Shown here one piece after another: positions 24,860-34,090 of a DNA stretch of 36,276 nucleotides. This stretch comes from Chitinophagaceae bacterium (GTDB lineage: Bacteria; Bacteroidota; Bacteroidia; Chitinophagales; Chitinophagaceae). Each line of letters opens with the position of its first letter. Within the stretch, counting starts at the first letter, position 1. The stretch covers positions 1-36,276 of the forward strand of contig JADZFY010000281.1 of the NCBI GenBank assembly GCA_020854215.1, read 5' to 3'. The translations under genes were made by a program, and so were the position numbers. The notes beneath the pieces were generated by a model. That model was not told the DNA's origin and did no database searches. It saw only the letters and a program-made list of their open reading frames with translations.

Positions 24860-26269
24860 ATGACGCAAGCAACACAGACCCGGTCCTCTGATACCAAGGC
24901 AGCGCTCATCCTGTTTATATCTACTTTTATTTCTTTTTCGAACTTACAAGCCCAAATGCTTCCTCAAAAGATTCAAAAGGCATTTCAGCGATTTGAATCC
25001 GACAGCCAACTGGTGCACGCTATCAGTTCTCTATATGTAATAGATGCCGCCAATGGAGAAGTAGTTTTTGATAAACACTCAACAATTGGACTCGCACCCG
25101 CATCTACCCAAAAAATTATTACCAGTATTACCGCACTTGCGCTATTGGGTAAAAATTTCCGATACACCACGTCGTTCGCTTTAAGCAGCAAAGGGGACAG
25201 CCTGTATGTTTTTCCTTCGGGCGACCCTACGTTAGGTAGCGGAAGATGGGAGAACACCAAGCCGGATAAGGTTTTGACGCGAATCTCACAGGCTTTAAAA
25301 CCAAACCCAAATCGAATAGGCATTATCGCTTTAAACAATTTCAACTATACAGATGAAGCCATACCCGATGGCTGGATATGGCAGGATATAGGCAACTATT
25401 ACGGTGCAACAAGCGGTGCAATAAACTGGCGCGAAAATCAATATGATCTGCTGCTTCAATCTGGAAGCAGGGTTGGCGATCCGGTGCGGATTGTGGGCAC
25501 TAATCCGCATATATTTGGTTTTCACCTCCGATCAGACGTTCGCGCTGCCTCCAGGGGAACGGGAGACAATGCATACATATATTTCGGCTTGAACGACAGT
25601 GTGGGAAACGTTACCGGTACTATTCCCGTAAATGAGAATGCCTTTGCCATATCAGGTGCATTTCCGTCTGCTTCATCACAGTTCTGTGCAGAATTGTGGG
25701 ATCAGCTGGCCAAAACGGGTATAACAGAGCCATCGTTGAAAACGGCGTTTGTTTACAATAACAACATGGATCTATTTTCGAATATCCACACGGAAATATC
25801 CCCTTCGTTAGATTCTATCATCTATTGGTTCAACAAACGAAGCATTAATCTTTACGGTGAGGCATTGCTGAAAACAATCGCCGCTCAACAAAAACGGGGA
25901 AACACAACAGATAGCGGTGTTGCAGTTATTCAGGATTTCTGGCAATCTGAAGGGATCAATGCAGCCGAACTCAATATCGTAGATGGCTCCGGGCTTTCCC
26001 CGTTAAACCGGGTAACTACCCATGCGCAGGTTCGCATCCTGCAATACGCGATGAAACAAAGCTGGTTTCCAGAGTTTTTGCAATCGCTACCTGTGTATAA
26101 TGGAATAACGATGAAAAGCGGAACGATAAGAAACGTAAAAGGGTATGCCGGATACCATACCAACAGTGCCGGGAAAACCTTTATCTTTTCATTTCTCGTG
26201 AATAACTATAACGGATCTCCTTCCTCTCTCGTAAATAAGATGTATGTAGTGCTCAATATGCTGAAATGA
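24860..26269 (+). CDS. dacB: D-alanyl-D-alanine carboxypeptidase/endopeptidase, PBP4 type
   Basis: This is a periplasmic peptidoglycan hydrolase of peptidase family S13. It has an N-terminal signal segment (ALILFISTFISFSNLQAQ), the nucleophile motif S82-T-Q-K85 (LAPASTQKIITS), the conserved VDGSGLSPLNR motif and a third box MKSGTIRNVKGYAGY. The third box reads KSG instead of the more usual KTG, a change also known in active relatives. The length of 469 residues is normal for PBP4. ATG at 24860. It is followed by a strong terminator at 26304-26340 and is convergent with doxX. Confidence 0.93.
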   Translation: MTQATQTRSSDTKAALILFISTFISFSNLQAQMLPQKIQKAFQRFESDSQLVHAISSLYVIDAANGEVVFDKHSTIGLAPASTQKIITSITALALLGKNFRYTTSFALSSKGDSLYVFPSGDPTLGSGRWENTKPDKVLTRISQALKPNPNRIGIIALNNFNYTDEAIPDGWIWQDIGNYYGATSGAINWRENQYDLLLQSGSRVGDPVRIVGTNPHIFGFHLRSDVRAASRGTGDNAYIYFGLNDSVGNVTGTIPVNENAFAISGAFPSASSQFCAELWDQLAKTGITEPSLKTAFVYNNNMDLFSNIHTEISPSLDSIIYWFNKRSINLYGEALLKTIAAQQKRGNTTDSGVAVIQDFWQSEGINAAELNIVDGSGLSPLNRVTTHAQVRILQYAMKQSWFPEFLQSLPVYNGITMKSGTIRNVKGYAGYHTNSAGKTFIFSFLVNNYNGSPSSLVNKMYVVLNMLK

Positions 26270-26303
26270 TAGGAAGGGGAAAGATACGGCCTATTAACAG
26301 CGA

Positions 26304-26340
26304 TAGGGGAACACGCTGTGCGTTCCCCTACCCTTTTATT
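26304..26340 (+). terminator. Rho-independent terminator of dacB
   Basis: A 9-bp stem TAGGGGAAC/GTTCCCCTA is followed by CCCTTTTATTT, 35 bp after the dacB stop. Confidence 0.8.
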
Positions 26341-26373
26341 TCAATTTTTCAAACTCAGAGGCCGATGCCTTAT

Positions 26374-26781
26374 CTATTTTCCCATCAGTTTGTCCGCGCT
26401 GACTTTGCCAGGACCAATCAGCAAAATAGCGATAAAGCCCGCGAGATAAAGCGCCGGCGTTTCACCATCGCCAAATATCTGCGCATCGTGTGCATTAAAA
26501 ACCGCAACACTCATACCAATTACAAGTGGTAATACGGCAAAACGAGTGAACAGACCTACAATAACAAAGAGGGCACAAAAGAACTCTGCAAAAAGGCTCA
26601 AAGAAAGGGACACCGTGCTCCCCATTCCAAGGAAATTCATGAATGAATTCTTTCGCTCGGCAAAGTGTACCAACTTACCGTATCCGTGTGGTAGCATCAT
26701 TACACCCATCCCAACCCGAAGTACCAGCAGGGCAATACTCACCGCCCAATCGGTATAATTTGTAGACAGCAGTTTTTTCAT
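26374..26781 (-). CDS. DoxX family membrane protein
   Basis: The 135-residue protein has four hydrophobic segments (near residues 14-34, 52-72, 78-95 and 108-125) and the DoxX beginning VLRVGMGVMMLPHGYGKL. DoxX relatives are small inner-membrane proteins linked to quinone or thiosulfate oxidation and to redox stress, but most Bacteroidota members have no assigned role. ATG at 26781, with a -7 box candidate 19 bp upstream. It is divergent from the TPR gene and convergent with dacB. Confidence 0.9.
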   Translation of the reverse strand: MKKLLSTNYTDWAVSIALLVLRVGMGVMMLPHGYGKLVHFAERKNSFMNFLGMGSTVSLSLSLFAEFFCALFVIVGLFTRFAVLPLVIGMSVAVFNAHDAQIFGDGETPALYLAGFIAILLIGPGKVSADKLMGK

Positions 26782-26799
26782 TTAGATTGATTTTGGCAG

Positions 26800-26807
26800 C
26801 AAAAATA
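26800..26807 (-). promoter_or_regulatory. candidate -7 box of doxX promoter
   Basis: TATTTTTG on the minus strand fits TAnnTTTG, 18 bp before the doxX ATG. A TTG lies 22 bases further upstream, near the -33 position. Confidence 0.45.
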
Positions 26808-26973
26808 ACAGATACCAACCTTTTATCCACAAGAGTTTCAGAATAGTTATTGCCAAATTTTGACAGTGTACCTTAGCACCGAATTTTCACTTTAGGAAAT
26901 TTGTAACAAAAGAGCATTGAACTTCGTGCAATCTGCGAAATCACAGCTTCGTTGTACGATAATCCATACATGT

Positions 26974-29900
26974 ATGCAAGGACGTTTCAAATATATGGTG
27001 ATGGTTCTACTGTGTGTCACCACACAGTCCATTGCACAGCAATCCCGAATTCTTACCGACCCACAAGCCAACTTTAACCAGGCAAAAGCATTTTTTCAAA
27101 GAGGGGAATACAGCCTGGCCTACCCGCTTTTCCGGGAACTCAGAAATGGGATGCGTTCCACCGACCGGAGCAATAATAATATTACCTACGATGATGTTCA
27201 GTTTTACACCATCGCTTGTGAATTACAACAGAATGAAACTTTTGCCGCGGAAGAGGCTGAGCTGTTTATAGTATTGAATTACAATCCGGCACTTACCCAA
27301 AAACTGAGTTTTCACCTTGCCGAATTTTATTTTCGAAAGAATGAAATACGGAAGGCGTTGACCTACTATGAGCAAACGAATGCTGAAAACTTAAGTAACC
27401 GACAGGTTGCCGATATGAAATTCCACAAAGGGTATGCCTACTTTGCGCTGCAGGATTTTAATAAAGCTGCTCCTCTTTTGGAATCCATCTCTAAAATTCC
27501 GTCCGACCCTAACTATAAAGCCGCCAATTATTATTACGGGCTTGTTTCATACGCCAATCGAAACTACCGGGAAGGATTAACCGCGTTTCGAAAAGTGGAA
27601 AACGATGATTTGTACAAAAAAGTCGTACCCTTTTATGTAGCCAATATTTACTATGTACAGGGACAAAAAGAGGAAGCCCTGGCTTATGGGGAGTCGGCAC
27701 TTGGTAACAAGAGCGGCTATTATGACGTTCCCATGAAAGAGTTAATTGGACATGCATGGTTCGAAAAAGGTGAATATGCAAAGGCACTTCCCTATCTGGA
27801 AACCTATGTCAATAATACCCGGAAAGTGAGCCGTGAAACGCTTTATCAGCTAAGCTATTGCTATTATCAGGCTAAACAATTGTCCAAGGCGGTAGAAGGT
27901 TTAAAGCAACTGAGCGGCGGCACCGATTCGCTCAGCCAGAATGCTATGTATATTTTAGGTGATGCCTATCTGAAATTGGGTGATAAAGCCAATGCGCGAA
28001 ATGCATTTCTATTTTGTGCTTCCAACAACACCAATCCTTCCCAAAAGGAAGTATCAAAGTTCAATTATGCAAAACTCTCCTTCGAACTGGGTTTCCAGGA
28101 TATCGCGCTAACGGAATTCAAAAACTTTTTGGATGAATATCCCCAATCGGTTTATCAGAAAGAAGCAGCCGAAATAGCCGCTGCACTTTTAGCCAACACC
28201 AACAACTACCGCGAGGCCCTGAGTATTCTGGAAAACATTCCGTCGCCGTCAGAATCTGTAAAAAGGATGTTCCCCCGTGTATTGTACGGCAGAGCGATGG
28301 AACTTATCAACGATCAGGATATCAATGGCGGAAAAACACTTTTGGATAAAGCACTTACTGCACCGTATAACGCATCGGTACTACCTCTCGTAAATTTCTG
28401 GGAAGGGGAAATCGCGTACCGGCAGAACCGTATAGATGCAGCCATACTCTATTACAACGATTATTTGCGTAATCCTTCGTATTCCGGTGGGGAAGCAAGC
28501 ACTATTCATGCAAAATACAATTTGGGCTATTGTTATTACCGTAAGGAAAATTACGCGCAGGCGGCTGCTTTTTTTGAACAGGTTGCAAAAAATCCACCGT
28601 TAAATGCTCGACCCGTTATTCAGGATGCGTATCTGCGACTGGCAGATTGCTACTATATGAATAAGGAATATTCAAGAGCCAAAAGTATATTTAACACTAT
28701 TGTCAATTACTCATGGGCATCGGGCGACTATGCTACCTATCAAAATGCAATGATTGCCGGAATCAATAGCGGAAATGAAAAAATCAGTTTGATGAAATCT
28801 ATTGAACGCAAATATCCCTCATCGCCCATGATTCCGGATGTACATCTTGAAATTGCGAAAACATATCTTGCCAGCGAAAAATATCGGGAAGCCGTGCCCT
28901 ATTTAAATCAGGTGATCAATGCGCCAGTGTCCGAAAACCTGAAACCCGGTGCCCAACTGAAATTGGGTCTCGCTTATCTCAACCTCAATAATAACGCAGA
29001 AGCATTAGCGCAGTTCAAAAAGCTGGTAGCAACCTACCCTAACACTTTGGAAGCCAACGAAGCGATTGAAAACGTGAAGGCAATTTATACCAGCGAAGGA
29101 AAAACCGACGAATACATCGCGTTTATGCAGCAGTCCGGAAAATCGGTTACCGTGGACGAAGCGGACAACCTTACCTACAAAGCAGCCGAAAACAGGTATA
29201 TTGATAAAGACTTCAATGGTGCATTCACTGCCCTCAACAATTACATCAATAAATTTCCAGACGGACAACACGCCCTGGATGCCTGGTTTTTGAGAAGCGA
29301 AATTTATAATCAGCGAAAAGACTGGAAGAATGCGGTAGCCGGATATGTTGACGTTACCGATCGCGGTCCAAGCAAATATGCCGAAAGAGCCGCCTCTCAG
29401 GCCGGGCGTATTTATTATTTTGAACTCGAAGATTATCCGAAAGCAGAACAATACTTCGGACGGTTGAAATCCCTTGCAGCCAGCGGTGAAAGCCGTATGG
29501 AGGCTATGCGCGGCTTGCTGCGCAGCCAATACCAGCAAAAAAAATGGACAGAAGCCGTAGATAATGCTCAGGAGTTATTAAAAGAAAAAAATACCAGTAT
29601 AGACGACAAGGTGCTGGCTTTTATGGTTACGGCAAGAGCCGATCAGGACAGAGGTGCATATGCAGCGGCTATCAGCAACTTTAAACAGGTAGTGGGTATT
29701 AACAACGCATCGTTTGGCGCAGAAGCAAGATATGAAATAGCCAGTTGCTACTTTTCCCTGAACGACTTAAAAAATGCAGACCGCGCCGCGTTTGAAACCA
29801 TTAATAAATCCGGATCCTACGACTTTTGGATTACAAGGGCGTATATACTCCTTGGGGAAGTGTATTATAAGCAAAAAGATTATTTCAATGCAAAGGCAAC

Positions 29901-30012
29901 TTTGCAAAGCGTGGTTGATAACAGCAGGATTACCGATCTTAAAAATGAAGCAGCCGAAAAATTGAAAGCAGTAACCGAAGCTGAAAAAACAGAAAGCAAA
30001 ATAGCAGGATAA
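26974..30012 (+). CDS. large secreted tetratricopeptide-repeat protein
   Basis: The 1012-residue protein has a signal peptide (MQGRFKYMVMVLLCVTTQSIAQQ) and is then almost entirely TPR-like helical repeats, for example FFQRGEYSLAYPLFREL, FYFRKNEIRKALTYYEQ, AKLSFELGFQDIALTEFKNFLDEYP and AWFLRSEIYNQRKDWKNAVAGY. The 'EFKNFLDEYP' and 'QFKKLVATYP' units resemble the YbgF/BamD-type repeats of periplasmic or outer-membrane scaffolds. The track start at 26917 is TTG and would bury the signal peptide; the ATG at 26974 is chosen. The barrel gene follows after 33 bp, so the two are likely co-transcribed and may act together in the envelope. The partner or cargo is not known. Confidence 0.92.
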   Translation: MQGRFKYMVMVLLCVTTQSIAQQSRILTDPQANFNQAKAFFQRGEYSLAYPLFRELRNGMRSTDRSNNNITYDDVQFYTIACELQQNETFAAEEAELFIVLNYNPALTQKLSFHLAEFYFRKNEIRKALTYYEQTNAENLSNRQVADMKFHKGYAYFALQDFNKAAPLLESISKIPSDPNYKAANYYYGLVSYANRNYREGLTAFRKVENDDLYKKVVPFYVANIYYVQGQKEEALAYGESALGNKSGYYDVPMKELIGHAWFEKGEYAKALPYLETYVNNTRKVSRETLYQLSYCYYQAKQLSKAVEGLKQLSGGTDSLSQNAMYILGDAYLKLGDKANARNAFLFCASNNTNPSQKEVSKFNYAKLSFELGFQDIALTEFKNFLDEYPQSVYQKEAAEIAAALLANTNNYREALSILENIPSPSESVKRMFPRVLYGRAMELINDQDINGGKTLLDKALTAPYNASVLPLVNFWEGEIAYRQNRIDAAILYYNDYLRNPSYSGGEASTIHAKYNLGYCYYRKENYAQAAAFFEQVAKNPPLNARPVIQDAYLRLADCYYMNKEYSRAKSIFNTIVNYSWASGDYATYQNAMIAGINSGNEKISLMKSIERKYPSSPMIPDVHLEIAKTYLASEKYREAVPYLNQVINAPVSENLKPGAQLKLGLAYLNLNNNAEALAQFKKLVATYPNTLEANEAIENVKAIYTSEGKTDEYIAFMQQSGKSVTVDEADNLTYKAAENRYIDKDFNGAFTALNNYINKFPDGQHALDAWFLRSEIYNQRKDWKNAVAGYVDVTDRGPSKYAERAASQAGRIYYFELEDYPKAEQYFGRLKSLAASGESRMEAMRGLLRSQYQQKKWTEAVDNAQELLKEKNTSIDDKVLAFMVTARADQDRGAYAAAISNFKQVVGINNASFGAEARYEIASCYFSLNDLKNADRAAFETINKSGSYDFWITRAYILLGEVYYKQKDYFNAKATLQSVVDNSRITDLKNEAAEKLKAVTEAEKTESKIAG

Positions 30013-30045
30013 ATCAACGCCCGCTTCCCGCATTTTATAAAATTG

Positions 30046-31722
30046 ATGAAAATGAAAAGTTGTAACTATATCAAATCTATAGTCTTTATTATACCGGGTA
30101 TCTTCAGTTTGTTCCTGACCACACAGGCGCAGGATACCCTGAAGAAACAAACCATTGATATCACTTCTTCGTTTAAACCTGAAATAAAGGAGGCTGCCAA
30201 AATCAATTTTGTTGCCGAACCCCCAACTCCGGATTCTGCAAAACCAACATTTTCCTATAACATTCCCGTTACCAGTTTATCGCTGGTATATCAACCCCTG
30301 GCCGTGAGCCCGCTGGCGTTACGCATTGATTCTGCTGCCGCAAAATGGGATGCCACGAATTTTGTTAAACTGGGCTTTGGTAATTATCTAACACCATTTG
30401 CACAAGCAGGACTTAGCTTTAACAACAGTAAAAATGCAAACCTGAACATTCTGGCGCATTATACTTCCTCTAAGGGTAAGACACCGAAATACCAGGAATA
30501 TGCAGATGCCGGAGTAAGTGCGTACGGAAGCCTCATTAATGCAGCTAAACAGGAATTGTACGGAAAGGTTTCTCTCGATAACGACAAATATTACCGGTAC
30601 GGCTACGATCATGATGCTTACCAGTTGGATAAATCAGATTTATTGCAGCGATTTATTGGATTTGATGCGAATGTTGGCTTTAGAAATACCCTGCCAACTG
30701 CGTTTGGTTTAAAATATCATCCGGATGTTAAATTGTCATTTTTTACCGACAATCACAGTGGAAGGGAGTTTAATGCTGTTGCCGACCTGCCACTGGAAAA
30801 GTATATAAATGATGAACTCAGTTTAAAGCTTGGAGTGAATGCAGACTACACCCGGTATTCATCCCAAAATACACCCCGCGATGTTAATAACACCATTTTT
30901 ACAATACCCGTTGCCGTCCGATTCAAGAACGACATGGTTAACATTCATGGCGGGTTCATTCCTTCATGGGATAATTCCGCATTCAGGCTGTTGCCCGATC
31001 TCATGACCGACTTTAAATTAGGCGGCGAGGGACTTATTGTTCAACTGGGATGGCTGATGCATTACGATAAGGGTTCCTACAAAAGATTTACTTCCATAAA
31101 TCCCTATATTGCCCAGCCGGCTCAATTGCTTAACACCCGTATTAACGAAACCTACGGCGGAATCAAAGGCACATTTTTGGAACGTTTTTTTTATAATGCC
31201 AAAGTTGGACTTGTTCAGTTTTTCAATATGCCCCTGTTTGTAAATGATTACGGCACTCCCGGAGTTCCACTTTCCGGTAACCGGTTTTCCATTAGAAATG
31301 AAGCCAAATTGAATGCTTTTCAGATGCATGGCGAAGTGGGTGTGATACAGGCTGAAGATTTTTCATTAACCGGAAGATTTAACTGGCTGCTTTTTAATAA
31401 ACAGAAAACTGAAGCCCAGGCCTGGGGCATTACCCCCAGAGAATTTAACGCCACACTTCGCTGGCAAATACTCAACGGCTTGTGGTTAAAAAGCGATCTG
31501 TTCTTTTTTGAAGGTGCAAAATATATTAACAGAAACGGCAGTGTAGGCACAGGCAGACATCCGGTAGATCTTAGCGCCGGTTTAGAGTTTAAAATAACCA
31601 GGCAGTTTAATCTATGGGTACAGGCCAACAATGTATTCAACAACAAATACCAACGTTGGAATCAATATGATGTATATGGGTTTAATATCCTGGGAGGGAT
31701 AGTGTACAACTTCTCCAAATAG
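30046..31722 (+). CDS. outer-membrane beta-barrel protein paired with TPR gene
   Basis: The ~558-residue protein has a signal peptide (MKMKSCNYIKSIVFIIPGIFSLFLTTQAQ), a short Pro-rich periplasmic stretch (SSFKPEIKEAAKINFVAEPPTPDS) and many amphipathic strands with alternating aromatic residues, such as TNFVKLGFGNYLTPFAQAGL and FNLWVQANNVFNNKYQRWNQY, ending in FNILGGIVYNFSK. The end resembles the last strands of TonB-dependent receptors, but the usual carboxypeptidase-like and plug domains are missing, so it may be a plug-less barrel. The ORF-track start is TTG at 30043; ATG at 30046 is used (30052 is also possible). It lies 33 bp after the TPR gene. Confidence 0.88.
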   Translation: MKMKSCNYIKSIVFIIPGIFSLFLTTQAQDTLKKQTIDITSSFKPEIKEAAKINFVAEPPTPDSAKPTFSYNIPVTSLSLVYQPLAVSPLALRIDSAAAKWDATNFVKLGFGNYLTPFAQAGLSFNNSKNANLNILAHYTSSKGKTPKYQEYADAGVSAYGSLINAAKQELYGKVSLDNDKYYRYGYDHDAYQLDKSDLLQRFIGFDANVGFRNTLPTAFGLKYHPDVKLSFFTDNHSGREFNAVADLPLEKYINDELSLKLGVNADYTRYSSQNTPRDVNNTIFTIPVAVRFKNDMVNIHGGFIPSWDNSAFRLLPDLMTDFKLGGEGLIVQLGWLMHYDKGSYKRFTSINPYIAQPAQLLNTRINETYGGIKGTFLERFFYNAKVGLVQFFNMPLFVNDYGTPGVPLSGNRFSIRNEAKLNAFQMHGEVGVIQAEDFSLTGRFNWLLFNKQKTEAQAWGITPREFNATLRWQILNGLWLKSDLFFFEGAKYINRNGSVGTGRHPVDLSAGLEFKITRQFNLWVQANNVFNNKYQRWNQYDVYGFNILGGIVYNFSK

Positions 31723-31829
31723 TGGGTATTGCCTGCGAAAAAACGAGCTATTGGGGATAGACAATTTTGGAAAATCACTTTACAAAAAACATTACCTTAG
31801 TGCCATTGCAATTCTCTTAACCGCGTTTC

Positions 31830-32492
31830 ATGTTTCAAATCCTTCATCAATACCTCATACAACATAAAACTCTAAGCTTGCCCGGATTGGGAACGCTTGT
31901 GCTACAGAATATACCGGCCATCAGTAATTTTTCGGACCACCTCATTGAGCCACCCATGCAAAAAATAATTTTTGATGATTTGCATGATGCACCGGATAAA
32001 GACCTTTTTCTATATGTTGCGAGCATTCTGCAGGTAGAAGAATGGGAAGCAATTAAGAGAGTAAATGATTTTTCGTTTGAACTAAAAAACAGACTGAAGC
32101 AGGATGGAGAAATAGTTTGGAACAGAGTAGGCGTGCTGAATTGTGAAGCCGGAGGAACAATTCATTTGGATGCAAAGACCATTACCTATGATTTTATGGA
32201 GCCGGTTCCTGCGATTCGTCTTATCAGAACGGATGCCAACCACACCATATTACGAGGCGATACAGAAGTAAAAGAGAGCTTTTTACGACATCCTTCAGTT
32301 GTTGAAGGAGATGCGTACCCGGAAGATGCAAGCATCCGCTGGTATAAGAAATGGTGGGTATGGGCAAGTATTGTTGGAGGTATTGCGTTGTGCCTTCTCA
32401 CATTTCAGCTATCCAGAACGGGATTCACATTTAACAGCCTGCATAATATTCAAAAAGTGGAAGCTAAGGAGGCGCCTTCCACTTATAAATAA
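31830..32492 (+). CDS. HU-CCDC81-like membrane protein without SPOR domain
   Basis: The 220-residue protein starts with two short HU-like modules: MFQILHQYLIQHKTLSLPGLGTLVLQNIPA and a second with LFLYVASILQVEEWEAIKRVNDFSFELKNRL and GEIVWNRVGVLN. This is the arrangement of the HU-CCDC81 domains of Bacteroidota cell-division-related SPOR proteins. One membrane segment, WVWASIVGGIALCLLTFQL, lies near residues 172-190, and only about 30 residues follow. The usual C-terminal SPOR domain, which binds denuded glycan strands at the septum, is missing. It is 108 bp after the barrel gene. A perfect 9-bp inverted repeat in its last codons appears to stop the convergent gene. Confidence 0.85.
   Translation: MFQILHQYLIQHKTLSLPGLGTLVLQNIPAISNFSDHLIEPPMQKIIFDDLHDAPDKDLFLYVASILQVEEWEAIKRVNDFSFELKNRLKQDGEIVWNRVGVLNCEAGGTIHLDAKTITYDFMEPVPAIRLIRTDANHTILRGDTEVKESFLRHPSVVEGDAYPEDASIRWYKKWWVWASIVGGIALCLLTFQLSRTGFTFNSLHNIQKVEAKEAPSTYK
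32455..32484 (-). terminator. terminator of the first GYF-like gene, inside the opposite gene's end
   Basis: AAGTGGAAG and CTTCCACTT form a perfect 9-bp stem over 12 bases. On the minus strand it is followed by TTTTTG, and it lies 25 bp after the stop of the 32509-33174 gene. It overlaps the last codons of the plus-strand HU-like gene. Confidence 0.65.
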
Positions 32493-32508
32493 ACCGCATA
32501 GCAATGTG

Positions 32509-33174
32509 TTAATATCCTGCCGTGATGAGCAGGAATGCTACTGCCAGCAAAGAAAGTGTTGCAATCATCAATACAATCAACTCCATTTTATTACTGTCAC
32601 TCAGTGCCCGTAATGATTCGTATAAATTAAACTTAGTCCGGTGTAATTCATAACCATTTGAGTACCCCCCCGTAACAGAGGAAACGGCGTGTGTTTCCGG
32701 AACTGCAATTGCGGCTTCGGAGTGCAATTCTGGTTTACCCTCCAACGAATCGTGTAATGCCGCCCGATCACGAATCTCTACTTTCACGATATTGGGTTGA
32801 GCAACAGACTTAATTGTTTTGATCTGGATATTCTCTATCCTGGGGCGAAGTGTTACAACATGCCCGTGGGTTTTGCGGCTTTCCTGTTGAACAGCAACAG
32901 TATTGGTCTCCTTTGTTAACCAGGTTTCCCTGTTTCCGTCAGGTTGAAGTTCCTCGGTCGTTTCCAGCAAATCTCCCGAGTTGTTATCTAAAACCAATAC
33001 TTCCAATGCCGGCGCAAATATCGCCAGTTCGTTAATTTCGGACGGATACTTCCAGGAATAACTCCTGTTTTCTATCCATACCAAGTCATAAGCCTTCAAA
33101 CCTAACTGCTTAAGCTCATCGAGGGAATAAGGTCCCGATTCTTTGTTGTTCCGTAGTAACAAATATTCTTTCAT
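32509..33174 (-). CDS. GYF-like domain protein with tail anchor, paralog 1
   Basis: The 221-residue protein begins with a GYF_2-like domain (YLLLRNNKESGPYSLDELKQLGLKAYDLVWIENRSYSWKYPSE), which in relatives binds Pro-rich peptides. A long polar, likely disordered middle follows, with VVTLRPRIENIQIKTIK. A single C-terminal membrane segment, MELIVLMIATLSLLAVAFLLITAGY, makes it a tail-anchored protein. It has no signal peptide. Its neighbour at 33431 has the same layout. Function is unknown; an inner-membrane adaptor facing the cytoplasm is the simplest reading. ATG at 33174; a terminator lies just after the stop. Confidence 0.85.
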   Translation of the reverse strand: MKEYLLLRNNKESGPYSLDELKQLGLKAYDLVWIENRSYSWKYPSEINELAIFAPALEVLVLDNNSGDLLETTEELQPDGNRETWLTKETNTVAVQQESRKTHGHVVTLRPRIENIQIKTIKSVAQPNIVKVEIRDRAALHDSLEGKPELHSEAAIAVPETHAVSSVTGGYSNGYELHRTKFNLYESLRALSDSNKMELIVLMIATLSLLAVAFLLITAGY

Positions 33175-33344
33175 GAACGCATCATTTATACCATAGGTTC
33201 AATGGTGAATATTTCAAAGGAACGGATAATGGTAATCAAAAAAGATATATTCAGGATGCTTGTTCACAGGAGAGGAATAAGAAGCAAACGAGAAAAACCA
33301 ATGGAACACAGTTCAAAGATATCGGAGTGTGACCAAAAAGCATA

Positions 33345-33371
33345 CAGTTTGCCGTTAAAATTGGCAAACTG
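33345..33371 (-). terminator. possible terminator of the second GYF-like gene
   Basis: A perfect 9-bp inverted repeat, CAGTTTGCC/GGCAAACTG, with a 9-base loop lies about 60 bp after the stop at 33431. On the minus strand TATGCTTTTTGG follows, so the T run is a few bases away. Confidence 0.4.
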
Positions 33372-33430
33372 CACGTTAAAATACTAAACTATTTATCTAT
33401 TTCCAAGTGTCGTACACGAAACATCTTCAA

Positions 33431-34090
33431 CTACATTTTAATGTTCAGAACCGCCGATGCCAACCCAATGATTCCCATCACAGCAGCGCTAAAGTTGATT
33501 TTCAAAAAGTTGCGTTTTCTCCCCTTCCTCATTGCTCTCATCTGCTTTTTCTGCGTATGGCTCGTTGTCCAAAAAATTGATTGATGATAAACGTCAGCCT
33601 GCAATTCAGGGGTATCAATTGTCTGCCTCGTTCCCATGATCGAATAAGAATGGTTGATGATTTCACGTACAGCTTCTACCGCCTCCTGTCCAGCTTCCAT
33701 CTCTGCAGCAATTTCGCTTTCGGGCGCCAGGTCAGAAAGTTTGTAATCCTGTGCCAATATCAGATACTCAAAGCCCGGATTGATATCGTTCAATAAAGCA
33801 TCGGGCTCCTGTATAAATTCAATATTTATCTTCTTATACTCCATCTGTGCCACATGTGAATCAAAATACCGGATTTGCATTTCTTTTCGGCTATTCACCA
33901 CCGTTGCCTCATTACACTCCGCCTCGGTAACATAGGCACGAAATTCTTCCAGTTCCGAAGGATACTTCCAGGTAATGCTTTCCCCGTCTATCCATAACAG
34001 ATCCATGGGTTCTAATCCGATTTGAAGTAAGCAGGTTTTTGTGTAAAGGCCCATCTGTTTGTTGTTTCTAAGCAATTGGTACGTTTTCAT
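33431..34090 (-). CDS. GYF-like domain protein with tail anchor, paralog 2
   Basis: This 219-residue protein has the same design as its neighbour at 32509: an N-terminal GYF_2-like domain (YQLLRNNKQMGLYTKTCLLQIGLEPMDLLWIDGESITWKYPSE), an acidic middle and one C-terminal membrane segment (INFSAAVMGIIGLASAVLNIKM), preceded here by a strongly basic stretch (KKQMRAMRKGRKRNFLK). The GPY of the GYF core is changed to GLY. The two proteins are similar only in the N-terminal domain and diverged elsewhere, which suggests an old tandem duplication. The 256 bp between them hold a hairpin but no gene. Function unknown. ATG at 34090. Confidence 0.84.
   Translation of the reverse strand: MKTYQLLRNNKQMGLYTKTCLLQIGLEPMDLLWIDGESITWKYPSELEEFRAYVTEAECNEATVVNSRKEMQIRYFDSHVAQMEYKKINIEFIQEPDALLNDINPGFEYLILAQDYKLSDLAPESEIAAEMEAGQEAVEAVREIINHSYSIMGTRQTIDTPELQADVYHQSIFWTTSHTQKKQMRAMRKGRKRNFLKINFSAAVMGIIGLASAVLNIKM

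Noticed and set aside
33202-33387. 61-residue plus-strand ORF between the two GYF-like genes
   Set aside because: It has no recognisable domain and runs through the hairpin at 33345-33371; no supporting start context.
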